A stretch of DNA of 64,000 bases, taken from the NCBI GenBank assembly GCA_964448135.1, contig CAYUVH010000023.1, positions 1-64,000 of the forward strand, given 5' to 3'. This DNA is from CAYUVH01 sp964448135 (GTDB lineage: Bacteria; Verrucomicrobiota; Verrucomicrobiia; Limisphaerales; UBA8199). The notes beneath the pieces are model-generated. The model made no database searches. It saw nothing but the letters and a program-made list of their open reading frames with translations, and had not been told where the DNA came from. Of the stretch, positions 34,892-43,137 are shown in pieces; positions within the stretch are counted from its first letter, which is position 1; the number at the start of each line of letters is the position of its first letter. A program made the position numbers and the translations under genes.

Positions 34892-34931
34892 CCCTCTCCC
34901 CTTCCGAAGGGGAGAGGGCCGGGGTGAGGGG
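34892..34931. repeat. Interspersed palindromic repeat, copy 2
   Basis: CCCTCTCCCC (34892-34901) pairs with GGGGAGAGGG (34909-34918) and is followed by CCGGGGTGAGGGG. It has the same layout as copy 1, with a TTCCGAA-type loop region instead of TTT. Confidence 0.75.
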
Positions 34932-34970
34932 TCCACCCATTCTCCAATTCATTTCCTCTTCGCTCAAATC

Positions 34971-36056
34971 TCATGGCGGCAGTGCCTGCGTAAAAAGCCG
35001 CAACCAGTTGCCAAAGAAAATCCCATCAATATCCGCCGCGCCATATCCCCGCGCCGCCAGAATGTCCTCCAGCTTGCGTAAATCCGTGATCGTCTCGAGG
35101 TCGCCCGGCGTCTGTTCGGTCCCGAAACCTCCGTCCAGGTCACTGCCAATCGCGCAATGCCGCGCGCTGCCGGCAAGCTGGCAAATATGGTCAATGTGGT
35201 TCGCCGCGTCCTCGATCTTCACGAGCTTCGGATCGGTTTCACCTCGCTTCCAGCCGGGGTAAAGCATCCAGGCATCGAACGCCGTGCCGATCACCGCGTT
35301 GCGCGCGATCAGCGTCTTAAGCTGTTCGTCGGTGAGCTGGCGCTCACCGGGCACGAGCGCGCGGCAATTGTGATGGCTCGCCAGCACCGGCCCATTGTAA
35401 ATCTTCATCGCGTGCGCGAATGACCGGTCCGACAAATGCGTAACGTCCAGAATCATTCCGACGCGCTGAAACTCCTTCAGCAACCGCACACCGGCCTCGC
35501 TGAAAGGCCCGTCCGTGGAAGTGCCACAAGCATACTGGCTCCGGCCATAATGCACCGGTCCCACCGAACGCAACCCCTCGGCAAACCACTCCTCCACCTG
35601 TTCCGGCCGCACAATCGGATCGCCGCCTTCCATCCCGATGATGATTCCCAGCGGCACGCGCGCCGAATCTTTCTGCCACTCGGCGAAATGCGACGTCAGT
35701 TGCGAGCGGGTCTTGAGAATACGCACCTGACCTTCCGCTTCGAGGAGCCGGTAGTAAGCCAACTGGCCCCGCGCATGGCCAAAGGCGATTCTGGGTGAAG
35801 TATAGTCCAGGTCCACGCGTCGCAAGGCTGGCTTCGCAAGCTGATCCGGTCCGCTGCGCGCCATCAGCGTCGCAATGCTGACCGCGACGTTTGCGAGCCG
35901 CAATTCCGACAGCGAGACCGTGTTGCGCCCTCGGGACAACTCATCCGCCAACCCCGCCTCCGCGCGGCGAATATCCGCCACCGGCTGCAGCAGGTCGCGA
36001 TTGAAATACATCGCGCTCCAGGCCAGGTCGAGATGGGCGTCAAACAATGGTCTCAT
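34971..36056 (-). CDS. Peptidase M19 family membrane-dipeptidase-like enzyme
   Basis: 361 aa. The binuclear-zinc signature of renal dipeptidase is complete: 'FDAHLD' (H-x-D), 'IIIGMEGG' (bridging Glu), 'ILDVTHLSD' and 'ASHHNCRAL' (His ligands) and 'AIGSDLDGGFG' (Asp). Family members hydrolyse dipeptides, often with a D-residue at the C-terminus, or related amides. There is no signal peptide, so it is probably cytoplasmic. It lies between the MFS transporter gene and the secreted-hydrolase gene; with the D-threonine-aldolase-like gene of the other arm it hints at D-amino-acid-containing substrates. Confidence 0.88.
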   Translation of the reverse strand: MRPLFDAHLDLAWSAMYFNRDLLQPVADIRRAEAGLADELSRGRNTVSLSELRLANVAVSIATLMARSGPDQLAKPALRRVDLDYTSPRIAFGHARGQLAYYRLLEAEGQVRILKTRSQLTSHFAEWQKDSARVPLGIIIGMEGGDPIVRPEQVEEWFAEGLRSVGPVHYGRSQYACGTSTDGPFSEAGVRLLKEFQRVGMILDVTHLSDRSFAHAMKIYNGPVLASHHNCRALVPGERQLTDEQLKTLIARNAVIGTAFDAWMLYPGWKRGETDPKLVKIEDAANHIDHICQLAGSARHCAIGSDLDGGFGTEQTPGDLETITDLRKLEDILAARGYGAADIDGIFFGNWLRLFTQALPP

Positions 36057-36135
36057 GACACAATGGCACGGTTATTTTCCCTGATTGTCCGGTGGCTTGC
36101 CATACGCACGATTCCCGGAGACGTCCATTCATGAA

Positions 36136-36207
36136 CATCTTTCTGTCACCAACTTTTTCTATCTCATTTCCTGTCTTTGCGCTCATTTTTCTGCCCCCAT
36201 CTTTCTG
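36136..36207. repeat. Degenerate CATCTTTCTG repeats between MFS and M19 genes
   Basis: CATCTTTCTG occurs exactly at 36136-36145 and 36198-36207, with related CATTTCCTG (36165) and CTCATTTTTCTG (36182) between. The 264-base gap has no gene. Reading the minus strand gives a repetitive 'DRKM'-like peptide that is spurious. Confidence 0.45.
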
Positions 36208-36320
36208 ACAAATCCCCTTCGGGTGCCCGCGAGCCAGACCTTTGTCTTCCCGAGGTGGGGCGAGCGTACCCGCGAGCCGGCCCGCTGCAATCGTCACCCC
36301 CCAAACCATGAAACCACCCC

Positions 36321-37577
36321 TCATACGGATTCCTGCCTTCCCTCTGATTGCGCTCCAGACACCCGCGTTTGTTTCACAAAAAACAGCAACACCGCCGCCA
36401 CCAGCAGGCAGGCGGCCGAAAATTGAAAGATGCGGCTCACCGGGATGTTCGCGTCGCGCAACTTTCCGCCAGCGTAGGTCGTGAGGCCGCCCACGATGCA
36501 GGCGAACAAATTCAAAATTCCGTAGCCCGTCGCGCGATACCGTGGATCGGCCACCAGGCAGAGAATCGGCATCATATTGGTATCCGCAAAGGACCGCATG
36601 AAACCGTAAACCACCAGCCCCGCGATCGCCAACACCAGTAAACCGGTGCTGCCCGCCAGCAGCATGCCCGGCGCCGCCACGAGTAGCGCCAGCGCCGTGA
36701 TGGTGATCCGCCGCCGCTCGCCCGTCCGGCTCCACGAGTCGGTGAGCGCGCCGCTCAAAATCACGCCCACCAACGCCGCCCCTTGCAGATAGCTCAGCGC
36801 CGAAAATCCGGCCGCGCCCTGCCGCAGATGGAAATGTTCCTTGAAATACGTGGGCATCCAACCCGCCACGCCCCAGCCCGCCACGCCCAGCAAAGCCCAG
36901 AATACCAGCGCGAGATAAAACGAGCCCTGGCTGAACAGGCTGACCATCGCGGGGAAAAATTCCGTGCGGTCGGCCGCTGCGGCGTCCGCCGATTTTTTCG
37001 CCCGCGGCAAATCGCGCAGCAGAAAAAGCAGCACGATGGAGTAAAGGATGCCGACAACCCCAAATATTTTGAAGGCGTATCCCCACGGATGATTCTCCGC
37101 CAGCCAGCCACCCACACCGCCGAGTCCCGAGCCGACCATGACGCCGCTCACGTGAATGCCGTTGGCCAGCGAGCGGGTCGGGCCCCGATGATAATCCATG
37201 ATCAACGCCATCCCCGCCGGGATGTAGAAGGCCTCGCTCACGCCCATCAGCGCCCGCGCCAGCAGTAATTGGTTGAACGTTTGCGCGTGGCCGGTGATCC
37301 ACGTGATGGCCGACCACGCAAACAGGCTCCCGATGATCACCTGGCTCCGGCTGAAACGGTCCGCGAGAAATCCGGCGAACGGACTCAGCACGCCGTAAAC
37401 CCAGAGAAAACAGGAGGTCAGCAGCCCGAACTCCGCATCGGTCATCGGGATGGCCTCCTTGACCGACCCATGCATCGTCATGAGCATGTTCCGGTCGAGG
37501 TAGTTCAGGAACGCGACAAACCAAAGCAGGCCCACGCACAGCCATGCCCGCCCGGGAGCTGGGGAAACCGCGGTCAT
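36321..37577 (-). CDS. MFS transporter (anion:cation symporter/hexuronate-type)
   Basis: 418 aa, about 12 transmembrane helices. 'VAFLNYLDRNMLM' in helix 1 and 'GFLADRFSRSQVIIGS' (loop 2-3 MFS motif) resemble the ACS subfamily that imports sugar acids such as glucuronate, glucarate or galactonate. 'ARALMGVSEAFYIPAGMALI' fits the helix-4 motif. The start overlaps the stop of the HEAT-like gene (ATGA). It is the only importer in the catabolic locus, so it probably brings in the substrate or a breakdown product. Confidence 0.88.
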   Translation of the reverse strand: MTAVSPAPGRAWLCVGLLWFVAFLNYLDRNMLMTMHGSVKEAIPMTDAEFGLLTSCFLWVYGVLSPFAGFLADRFSRSQVIIGSLFAWSAITWITGHAQTFNQLLLARALMGVSEAFYIPAGMALIMDYHRGPTRSLANGIHVSGVMVGSGLGGVGGWLAENHPWGYAFKIFGVVGILYSIVLLFLLRDLPRAKKSADAAAADRTEFFPAMVSLFSQGSFYLALVFWALLGVAGWGVAGWMPTYFKEHFHLRQGAAGFSALSYLQGAALVGVILSGALTDSWSRTGERRRITITALALLVAAPGMLLAGSTGLLVLAIAGLVVYGFMRSFADTNMMPILCLVADPRYRATGYGILNLFACIVGGLTTYAGGKLRDANIPVSRIFQFSAACLLVAAVLLFFVKQTRVSGAQSEGRQESV

Positions 37578-38473
37578 TTCGTCAGCCGCAGCATCCCGTT
37601 GGCCGCGCCGATCCGGCCATCCGTCTCGGAACTCTTCAGCATGGGTTCCAGCAACTCGATGCCTTCACTCAACCCGCGCAAGCCGGTCACGATCCCGACT
37701 TCCAGCTGCTCGTTCGCCTTGCCCTTGCCATACGGCTGCAACTGCGCCTCCAGTTCGCGAATCGCCGCCCCGTCCCGTTCATGCAAGAGCAGCGCCGTGA
37801 TCAAATAAACCCGCGCGATCGAATCAGCCGGTTCCTGCTTCAATTGCACGCGCAATTTCGCCATCGAATTCGTCGAAACCGGATTCAACCGCGAGAGCGC
37901 AAATCCCGCCCGCAAGCGCGCCACCGGATCGCTCGAATCCAGCATCCCGGCCAGCGCCGCTTCATCCCGCTCGCGCTCGGCGGAACTGGCGGACAACACC
38001 ATGTCCCAGCGCGGAAACGCCGCCGCCGCGTCATCGGCGGTCTTGAGCCATTCGATCATCACCTCCCGATCCGCCCGCGTGACTGCGTTCAGCTTGCCCA
38101 GGCTCTCCGCCGCCGATATGCGGTCGGTCGCCTGCGGGTCGCGCACCGCCCCGCGAATCCTTTCGATGCAGCCCGCCCGCTCATCGCCGCTGGTCGCCCG
38201 CGCCAGCACCCGCCACACCCCGATGCGATACGGTGCCGTCGCCGTGACGGCTTCCGCGCGAAACAACACCGCCACCTTGTTCGACGATTCCCCGTTGTCC
38301 AGCAGCGCCTCCGCCGCATGAATCCGCAGCCACTGCGCCTGCGTCTCCATTTCGTGCTCCAGCCCGGCCACCAGCTTTTCGCGTCGCGCGCTCATGTTTT
38401 TTTCCGCCGGATCAGCCTCGAGCGATGCTGCCAGCATGGCTGCGAGAACCATGCCGACGGAGGCGAATCGCAC
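37574..38473 (-). CDS. HEAT-repeat-like periplasmic protein, unknown function
   Basis: About 299 aa from a GTG giving 'RFASVGMVLAAMLAASLEADPAE', a signal peptide; the ATG at 38452 is an alternative, and longer forms start in unrelated sequence. The mature part is all helical with repeated units such as 'AAESLGKLNAVTRADREVM', 'ARLRAGFALSRLNPVS' and 'SIARVYLITALLLHERDG', compatible with HEAT/armadillo solenoid repeats that bind partners. Verrucomicrobial genomes often place such proteins near sulfatases or sugar hydrolases. It overlaps the MFS gene by 4 bases. Confidence 0.6.
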   Translation of the reverse strand: MRFASVGMVLAAMLAASLEADPAEKNMSARREKLVAGLEHEMETQAQWLRIHAAEALLDNGESSNKVAVLFRAEAVTATAPYRIGVWRVLARATSGDERAGCIERIRGAVRDPQATDRISAAESLGKLNAVTRADREVMIEWLKTADDAAAAFPRWDMVLSASSAERERDEAALAGMLDSSDPVARLRAGFALSRLNPVSTNSMAKLRVQLKQEPADSIARVYLITALLLHERDGAAIRELEAQLQPYGKGKANEQLEVGIVTGLRGLSEGIELLEPMLKSSETDGRIGAANGMLRLTK

Positions 38474-38620
38474 CGGACGGCGGCTGTGGCGAAGCCCAGC
38501 CGCGGCGGATCGAAATTTACATTCATCAAACAAGATAACTGGCTCGCCCTTCAAAGGTTCTTGCCGCTCCGGCCGGACTTCGCCGCCCACCGGTGAAAAA
38601 ATTCGCGCAATCGTAGCCAG

Positions 38621-39775
38621 TCATGCCATTACACTTTCCCTGCGCGGCACCGGCCCGAGCGTCTCGCCCGCGGACCAGCTCAACGGCATGGTGATTTCCG
38701 TCTGGTCGTTGAGTTGCTTCTCGCGCCGCCGCATCTGGTCGAGCAACCGCGCCGCCTGCCGCCCCAGTTCCTCCTCGTCCACCGTCACCGCGGCCATCCG
38801 CCGCGTCAGCGCCCCGTCGCGCCACGTGCCGCCGAAGCTGATCAACGACAATTCCTCCGGCACTCGCACGTTCATCTGATTGAGGATCAGGTAAACCGAC
38901 TCCGTCTGCGAATCGAACGGACAAAACAGCACCGTGGGCCGGTCAGCGCGGCTCAACATCTCACCCAGGTTCCGTTTCAAAAACTCATCGTGCGCCGGCG
39001 TGAGCTGCGCCGAATCGTCATAGCGCACAAAATCCTCCGGCAGTTCCCCGCCGCCCTCCGACAATCCGGCGCGCAGCCCCGCCTCATACTGGCTGCCCAG
39101 GCCCGCGCGCTGAAAGGCAAAAAATGCCGCCCGCCGATGCCCTTTGCCCAGCATCGCCGTTGCCGCGCGACGCCCCACTTCGCGCGCCGAAAACGAAACC
39201 AACGGCGCCTGAATGCCTTCCACGCGCCGATGGCAAAACACGATCGGAATCCCCCGTTCATGCAGCGGCCGCAATTGGTGCGCCGGCGTGGGCGGCACGG
39301 TCGTCGGCACCAGCGCCACCCCCGCCACCCGCTTGTCCATCAATTGCAGCAGCGAATCCGCCTGGCGGAACAGATCGTTGCTGGTGTCGCACACGATCAC
39401 CTGGTTGTGCAGCTCATTCGCCGCCGTGTGAAATCCCCGCTGCAGCGATGGATAAAAACCGCCCCGCGTATCGGGGATCACCAGCGCAAAAATATCCAGC
39501 CCCGAATTGAGCCGCTCCATCGCCGACTCATGCACGAACGTGCCGCTGCCGCGGACCCGGCGGATCAATCCATTCCGTTCCAGTTCCGCCAGCGCATGCC
39601 GCACCGTGTTTCGTGAAACTTCCGACGAAGCCGCCAGTGCCAGTTCCGTCGGCAGCGCATCCCCCGGCTTCAATCGCCCGCTGCGCAGCTCCTGTAGTAA
39701 ATAGACCCGCAACCGTTCATGCTTCGGAATTCCGCTGCTCTCCTCAGGCTGATTATTCTGTTGCGGAATGGTCAT
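38621..39775 (-). CDS. GntR/LacI-hybrid transcriptional regulator of the catabolic locus
   Basis: 384 aa. N-terminal GntR winged helix (about 17-85): 'KHERLRVYLLQELRSGRLKPGD', 'LPTELALAASSEVSRNTVRHAL', 'NGLIRRVRGSGTFV'. The rest is a LacI/GalR-type ligand domain: 'FALVIPDTRGGFYPSLQRGF', 'QADSLLQLMDKRVAGVALVP', 'IPIVFCHRR' and 'LSLISFGG'. This is the AraR-like architecture, which senses a sugar or sugar derivative and usually represses transport and catabolic genes. It lies at the divergence point of two long gene sets, with palindromes next to both start codons. Confidence 0.9.
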   Translation of the reverse strand: MTIPQQNNQPEESSGIPKHERLRVYLLQELRSGRLKPGDALPTELALAASSEVSRNTVRHALAELERNGLIRRVRGSGTFVHESAMERLNSGLDIFALVIPDTRGGFYPSLQRGFHTAANELHNQVIVCDTSNDLFRQADSLLQLMDKRVAGVALVPTTVPPTPAHQLRPLHERGIPIVFCHRRVEGIQAPLVSFSAREVGRRAATAMLGKGHRRAAFFAFQRAGLGSQYEAGLRAGLSEGGGELPEDFVRYDDSAQLTPAHDEFLKRNLGEMLSRADRPTVLFCPFDSQTESVYLILNQMNVRVPEELSLISFGGTWRDGALTRRMAAVTVDEEELGRQAARLLDQMRRREKQLNDQTEITMPLSWSAGETLGPVPRRESVMA

Positions 39776-39797
39776 TTGTTGGAACTTGATAGAACAA
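39776..39797. promoter_or_regulatory. Candidate GntR-type operator 1 (TTGT-N14-ACAA)
   Basis: This 22-base imperfect palindrome with arms TTGTT and AACAA and core GGAAC directly abuts the regulator's start codon. A related site lies at 39889-39910. AraR-type regulators bind TTGTAC..GTACAA-like operators, so autoregulation is plausible. No binding evidence. Confidence 0.45.
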
Positions 39798-39888
39798 CTA
39801 AAACCGCCCTTGCGGCAAGCCTTTAATTGACTAATTCCAAAATAAACCGCTTGCCATGACCCATTGCCAGTGCTTTAGTAATAAAAAG

Positions 39889-39910
39889 TTGTAGGAACAT
39901 ATACAGACAA
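39889..39910. promoter_or_regulatory. Candidate GntR-type operator 2, overlapping a TATACA -10-like hexamer
   Basis: This site has the same layout as site 1 (TTGTxGGAACxT at the left, ACAA at the right, 22 bases). It covers TATACA at 39900-39905 and ends 3 bases before the GTG of the divergent operon. Binding there would block transcription of the plus-strand catabolic genes. Confidence 0.45.
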
Positions 39911-39913
39911 CCT

Positions 39914-41173
39914 GTGTCCGCCGATCCCCACAAACAAATACAAAAAATTGAAAAAATTGATTTGGCCGACCAAGTCAACCCGCGAGTTCGTGGACGCTTC
40001 CTCAAAAACCTCGGCAACTTCCAAACCGAGCTCGCCCGAGTTCTCGCCGGCTTCGTCCCCGCCCTTGTTGTCTGGTCGCAACGCAAGCAACTCCCCGCGC
40101 TCATCTTCCGCTCCCTCCGCCGCGTCCAGGACCTGCGCCAGCGCGGTCGTGAACTCGGCGTTTCCTTCGACGACATGCACATCAGCGGCAACGTCCCCGG
40201 CCGCGAGCTGCTCGAAAAGCTCTGCCACGCCCCCGACACCGCCGACGTGCTGCAAGGCGGAATGGTTCTCGTCCACGAAACCCTGGTCACCGCCATCGAG
40301 GAGTATCTCAACGACAACGCCGGCGTCTACGATTCACCCAGCGTCTCGCTGCTCGAAGCCGACCGCGACGAATTGCGCGCTCAGGTCACCTGGGCCCGCG
40401 AAGCCGTGGCCATACTGTCGCGGGACACCGGCGCACAATCTGACAACGGTTTCATCCGTGAAATCCAAAACCTGTGCGAAGGTCTCCCCGCTCTGCTCCG
40501 CGAACACAACGTGCGGGGCGGCGCGCTTTTGAAAACCGGCCGCCAGATCGGCGCGCTTCCGCTTTCGGAAGCCAGTCTGCCGCTCGGATTCCGCCACCTC
40601 GAATTTGGTCCCGAGTCGCCCGGCGCCAATCCGGACTACTCCGCCCGCTCGCATTATCACGCCGTCAATTTTCTACAGGAAGTGCAGGCGGCTGATTCCT
40701 GCGCCTCGCTGCTCTTCGACGCACCCGACATGCCGTGGGATTTCTTTTTGGACCTCAGCCGCCACATGTGGGACGAATCCCGCCACGCGATGTTCGGCGA
40801 ATCCAAACTCGCCGAGTTGAGCATCAGCGCCGCTGCCGCCGGCCTTTCCACCAAGGCCTACACGATGCGGCAGACGCTCTCGCCCCTTGATCGTTACGCC
40901 GCGCTTTCGACCCAGGAGGCCGACGCGTTTCCCGGCAAACACCAGGGTCTCAAGGACGCCGTCGCGCACGACGACGCCCTGAGCGCCAAGGCCTGGAGCT
41001 ACGACATCGCCGACGAAACCCAACACCTGCGCTACGGCACGAAGTGGATTCCGATCATGATGGAGAAGATGGGCGATCCTCGCAGCCACGAGCAGGTCAA
41101 AGCCGACGCCTGCAACTGGCGAGTCAGTGTGCTGGCGGAAGTGTACAAGCCGGCAGCGGCAACGCTTCGCTGA
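39914..41173 (+). CDS. Ferritin-like putative diiron protein, unknown substrate
   Basis: 419 aa, GTG start with no clear Shine-Dalgarno. The protein is helical. Two sets of possible iron ligands stand out in the second half: 'LSRHMWDESRHAMFGESKL' and 'SYDIADETQHLRYGTKWIP', i.e. two DExxH motifs, together with 'SHYHAVNFLQEVQAADSCA' before them. E-x-x-H pairs on four helices are the hallmark of ferritin-like diiron oxidases and oxygenases. I do not recognise a named family. As first gene of the plus-strand catabolic operon it could oxidise the starting compound. Three bases separate it from the D-threonine-aldolase-like gene. Confidence 0.65.
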   Translation: MSADPHKQIQKIEKIDLADQVNPRVRGRFLKNLGNFQTELARVLAGFVPALVVWSQRKQLPALIFRSLRRVQDLRQRGRELGVSFDDMHISGNVPGRELLEKLCHAPDTADVLQGGMVLVHETLVTAIEEYLNDNAGVYDSPSVSLLEADRDELRAQVTWAREAVAILSRDTGAQSDNGFIREIQNLCEGLPALLREHNVRGGALLKTGRQIGALPLSEASLPLGFRHLEFGPESPGANPDYSARSHYHAVNFLQEVQAADSCASLLFDAPDMPWDFFLDLSRHMWDESRHAMFGESKLAELSISAAAAGLSTKAYTMRQTLSPLDRYAALSTQEADAFPGKHQGLKDAVAHDDALSAKAWSYDIADETQHLRYGTKWIPIMMEKMGDPRSHEQVKADACNWRVSVLAEVYKPAAATLR

Positions 41174-41176
41174 CAA

Positions 41177-42289
41177 ATGACGCCGCCGGAGACCATTTCC
41201 GATATTGAACAATTGCCCACGCCCGCCGTGGTGGTGGACGCCAGAGTCGCGCTCCGAAATCTCCAGCGCCTCGCCGACTACGCGACGGAGCATAAGATAG
41301 GCATTCGCCCGCACACCAAAACGCACAAAAGCAAATTCATCGGTTCGCTCCAATTGAAGTTCGGCGCCATCGGACTCACCACCGCGAAGGCGGGCGAAGC
41401 GGAGCAAATGCAGGCGGTAACCGACGATTTGCTTGTCGCTTATCCGGCGGTGGACCCCTCCCGTTGTCGCCGGTTGGCGGAACTCGCGAAAACAAAAACC
41501 ATCCACGTCGTCGCCGATAGTATAACAGGAATCGAAGCGCTGGCCCAAGCCGCGAAGGCGGCAGGCAGCACGTTGGGTGTCGTGGTTGAGATGGATGTCG
41601 GCATGGGCCGCACCGGTGTCGCGACACCGCAGGATTCACTGAAGCTCGCCCAGAAAATTTCGCAAACTCGTGGACTGCGCCTCGACGGGATTCTCTGTTA
41701 CCCCGGCAACATCTGGGACCCGGCGGATAAACAGGCTGCGCCCCTCGCCGCCGTCTCAGCCAAACTCCAGGAAGCCCTCGTTCTCTGGCAGGCCGCCGGC
41801 CTCGAGGTGAAAATCGTTTCCGGGGGCTCCACACCCACTGCCTATCGTTCCCATCTCGTTCCCCAATACACCGAGATTCGCCCCGGCACCTACGTCTTCA
41901 ACGACCTCAACATCCTCAACGGCGGCTACTGCACGCTGGAGGATTGCGCCGCGCGCATTATCTGCACCGTCGTGAGCGATGCCGTGCCCAATCAAATTGT
42001 CCTCGACGGCGGCACGAAAACTTTCACCAGCGATATCTGCCTCACCGCCCGTGACAGCGGTCACGGTTACATCGTTGAATACCCGAAGGCAAAACTCACG
42101 AAACTGAGCGAAGAACACGCTCAAGCGGACCTGTCACAATCGTCGCAACGGCCCAAAGTGGGCGAACGCGTCTCCGTCATTCCCAATCATATTTGTCCCT
42201 GCGTGAACTTGCAGGACGCCATCTGGTGGCGCGAGGAGGACGGCACGCTGCAACGGCTCAACGTGGACGCCCGGGGAAAACTCTCATGA
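41177..42289 (+). CDS. D-threonine aldolase/D-serine dehydratase-family PLP enzyme
   Basis: 370 aa. The fold-type III (alanine-racemase-like) barrel starts 'LPTPAVVVDARVALRNLQRL', with the PLP lysine in 'IRPHTKTHKS'. The metal-binding motif of the family is 'PNHICPCVN' (His and Cys ligands) near the C-terminus. These enzymes cleave or dehydrate D-beta-hydroxy-amino acids (D-threonine, D-serine, 3-hydroxy-D-aspartate). ATGA overlap with the following amidohydrolase gene. The natural substrate is probably a D-configured beta-hydroxy amino acid or similar. Confidence 0.87.
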   Translation: MTPPETISDIEQLPTPAVVVDARVALRNLQRLADYATEHKIGIRPHTKTHKSKFIGSLQLKFGAIGLTTAKAGEAEQMQAVTDDLLVAYPAVDPSRCRRLAELAKTKTIHVVADSITGIEALAQAAKAAGSTLGVVVEMDVGMGRTGVATPQDSLKLAQKISQTRGLRLDGILCYPGNIWDPADKQAAPLAAVSAKLQEALVLWQAAGLEVKIVSGGSTPTAYRSHLVPQYTEIRPGTYVFNDLNILNGGYCTLEDCAARIICTVVSDAVPNQIVLDGGTKTFTSDICLTARDSGHGYIVEYPKAKLTKLSEEHAQADLSQSSQRPKVGERVSVIPNHICPCVNLQDAIWWREEDGTLQRLNVDARGKLS

Positions 42290-43137
42290 TTATCGATGTT
42301 CACAGTCACGCGTGGAAATTTCCGGATGATTTCACCGAGGATTTCTCGCGCCAGGCCCGCCGCGCGCGCGCCGGCATGGAAGTGGATCTGACCGTCCGCT
42401 ACGAGGATTACCGGGCGGCGGCGCCCGCCGATTCGAAAGCCATCGTCTTCGGCGGCAAAGCGAAGCTGAGCGGCACCTGGGTGGACGATCGTTACGTCGC
42501 CAAATACGTCGCCGCCGATCCCGAACGTCTCATCGGGTTTCTCTGCGTGGATCCCACGCAACCCGGCTGGGAACGCGAGATGGAATTCGGCCACCAGGAA
42601 CTCGGCCTGCGCGGCATCAAACTCCTGCCGATGTACGCTGGGTTTCGCCCTGACGAAGAGCTCATCGAACCGCTCTGGCGCTATGCCGCGAAACACAGCC
42701 TCCCGGTGCTGCTGCACAGCGGCACCACGTTCATCGCGCAGGCGCCGCTCGAATGCACCCTGCCCCGCCACCTGGACACCGTCGCGATCCGCCATCCCGA
42801 AGTGAAGATCATCATGGCGCATCTGGGCCATCCGTACGAAGGCGAATGCGTCGTCACCATTCGCAAGCACCCGAATGTCTACGCCGACATCAGCGCGCTG
42901 CACTATCGACCCTTCCAGCTTTATCACAGCCTGATGCTCGTCCAGGAATACGGCGTCTGGCACAAGCTCCTCTTCGGCACCGATTATCCCTTCACCACCG
43001 TCAACGCCACCGTTGAAGGCCTTAAGAAGCTCAACCGCATGACCGACGGCACCGGTCTGCCGAAGCTTAACGAAAAGTCCATCGACGAAATGATCCATCG
43101 CAACGCGCTGACCTTGCTGGGACTCAACTCCAAATGA
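42286..43137 (+). CDS. Amidohydrolase family protein (ACMSD/lactonase-type TIM barrel)
   Basis: 283 aa from the ATG giving 'MIIDVHSHAWKF'; upstream in-frame residues belong to the previous gene. Motifs: H-x-H in 'DVHSHAW', 'VLLHSGT', 'IIMAHLGHPYEGE' and 'LLFGTDYPFTT' (metal Asp). This is the amidohydrolase-2 family, which includes decarboxylases (ACMSD), 2-pyrone-dicarboxylate lactonase and other C-C or C-O hydrolases. It overlaps neighbours on both sides by 4 bases. The reaction cannot be specified. Confidence 0.85.
   Translation: MIIDVHSHAWKFPDDFTEDFSRQARRARAGMEVDLTVRYEDYRAAAPADSKAIVFGGKAKLSGTWVDDRYVAKYVAADPERLIGFLCVDPTQPGWEREMEFGHQELGLRGIKLLPMYAGFRPDEELIEPLWRYAAKHSLPVLLHSGTTFIAQAPLECTLPRHLDTVAIRHPEVKIIMAHLGHPYEGECVVTIRKHPNVYADISALHYRPFQLYHSLMLVQEYGVWHKLLFGTDYPFTTVNATVEGLKKLNRMTDGTGLPKLNEKSIDEMIHRNALTLLGLNSK

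Noticed and set aside
36040..37545. 501-codon minus-strand frame overlapping the MFS gene
   Set aside because: Wrong frame of the MFS transporter gene; the true frame has membrane helices and the MFS motifs.
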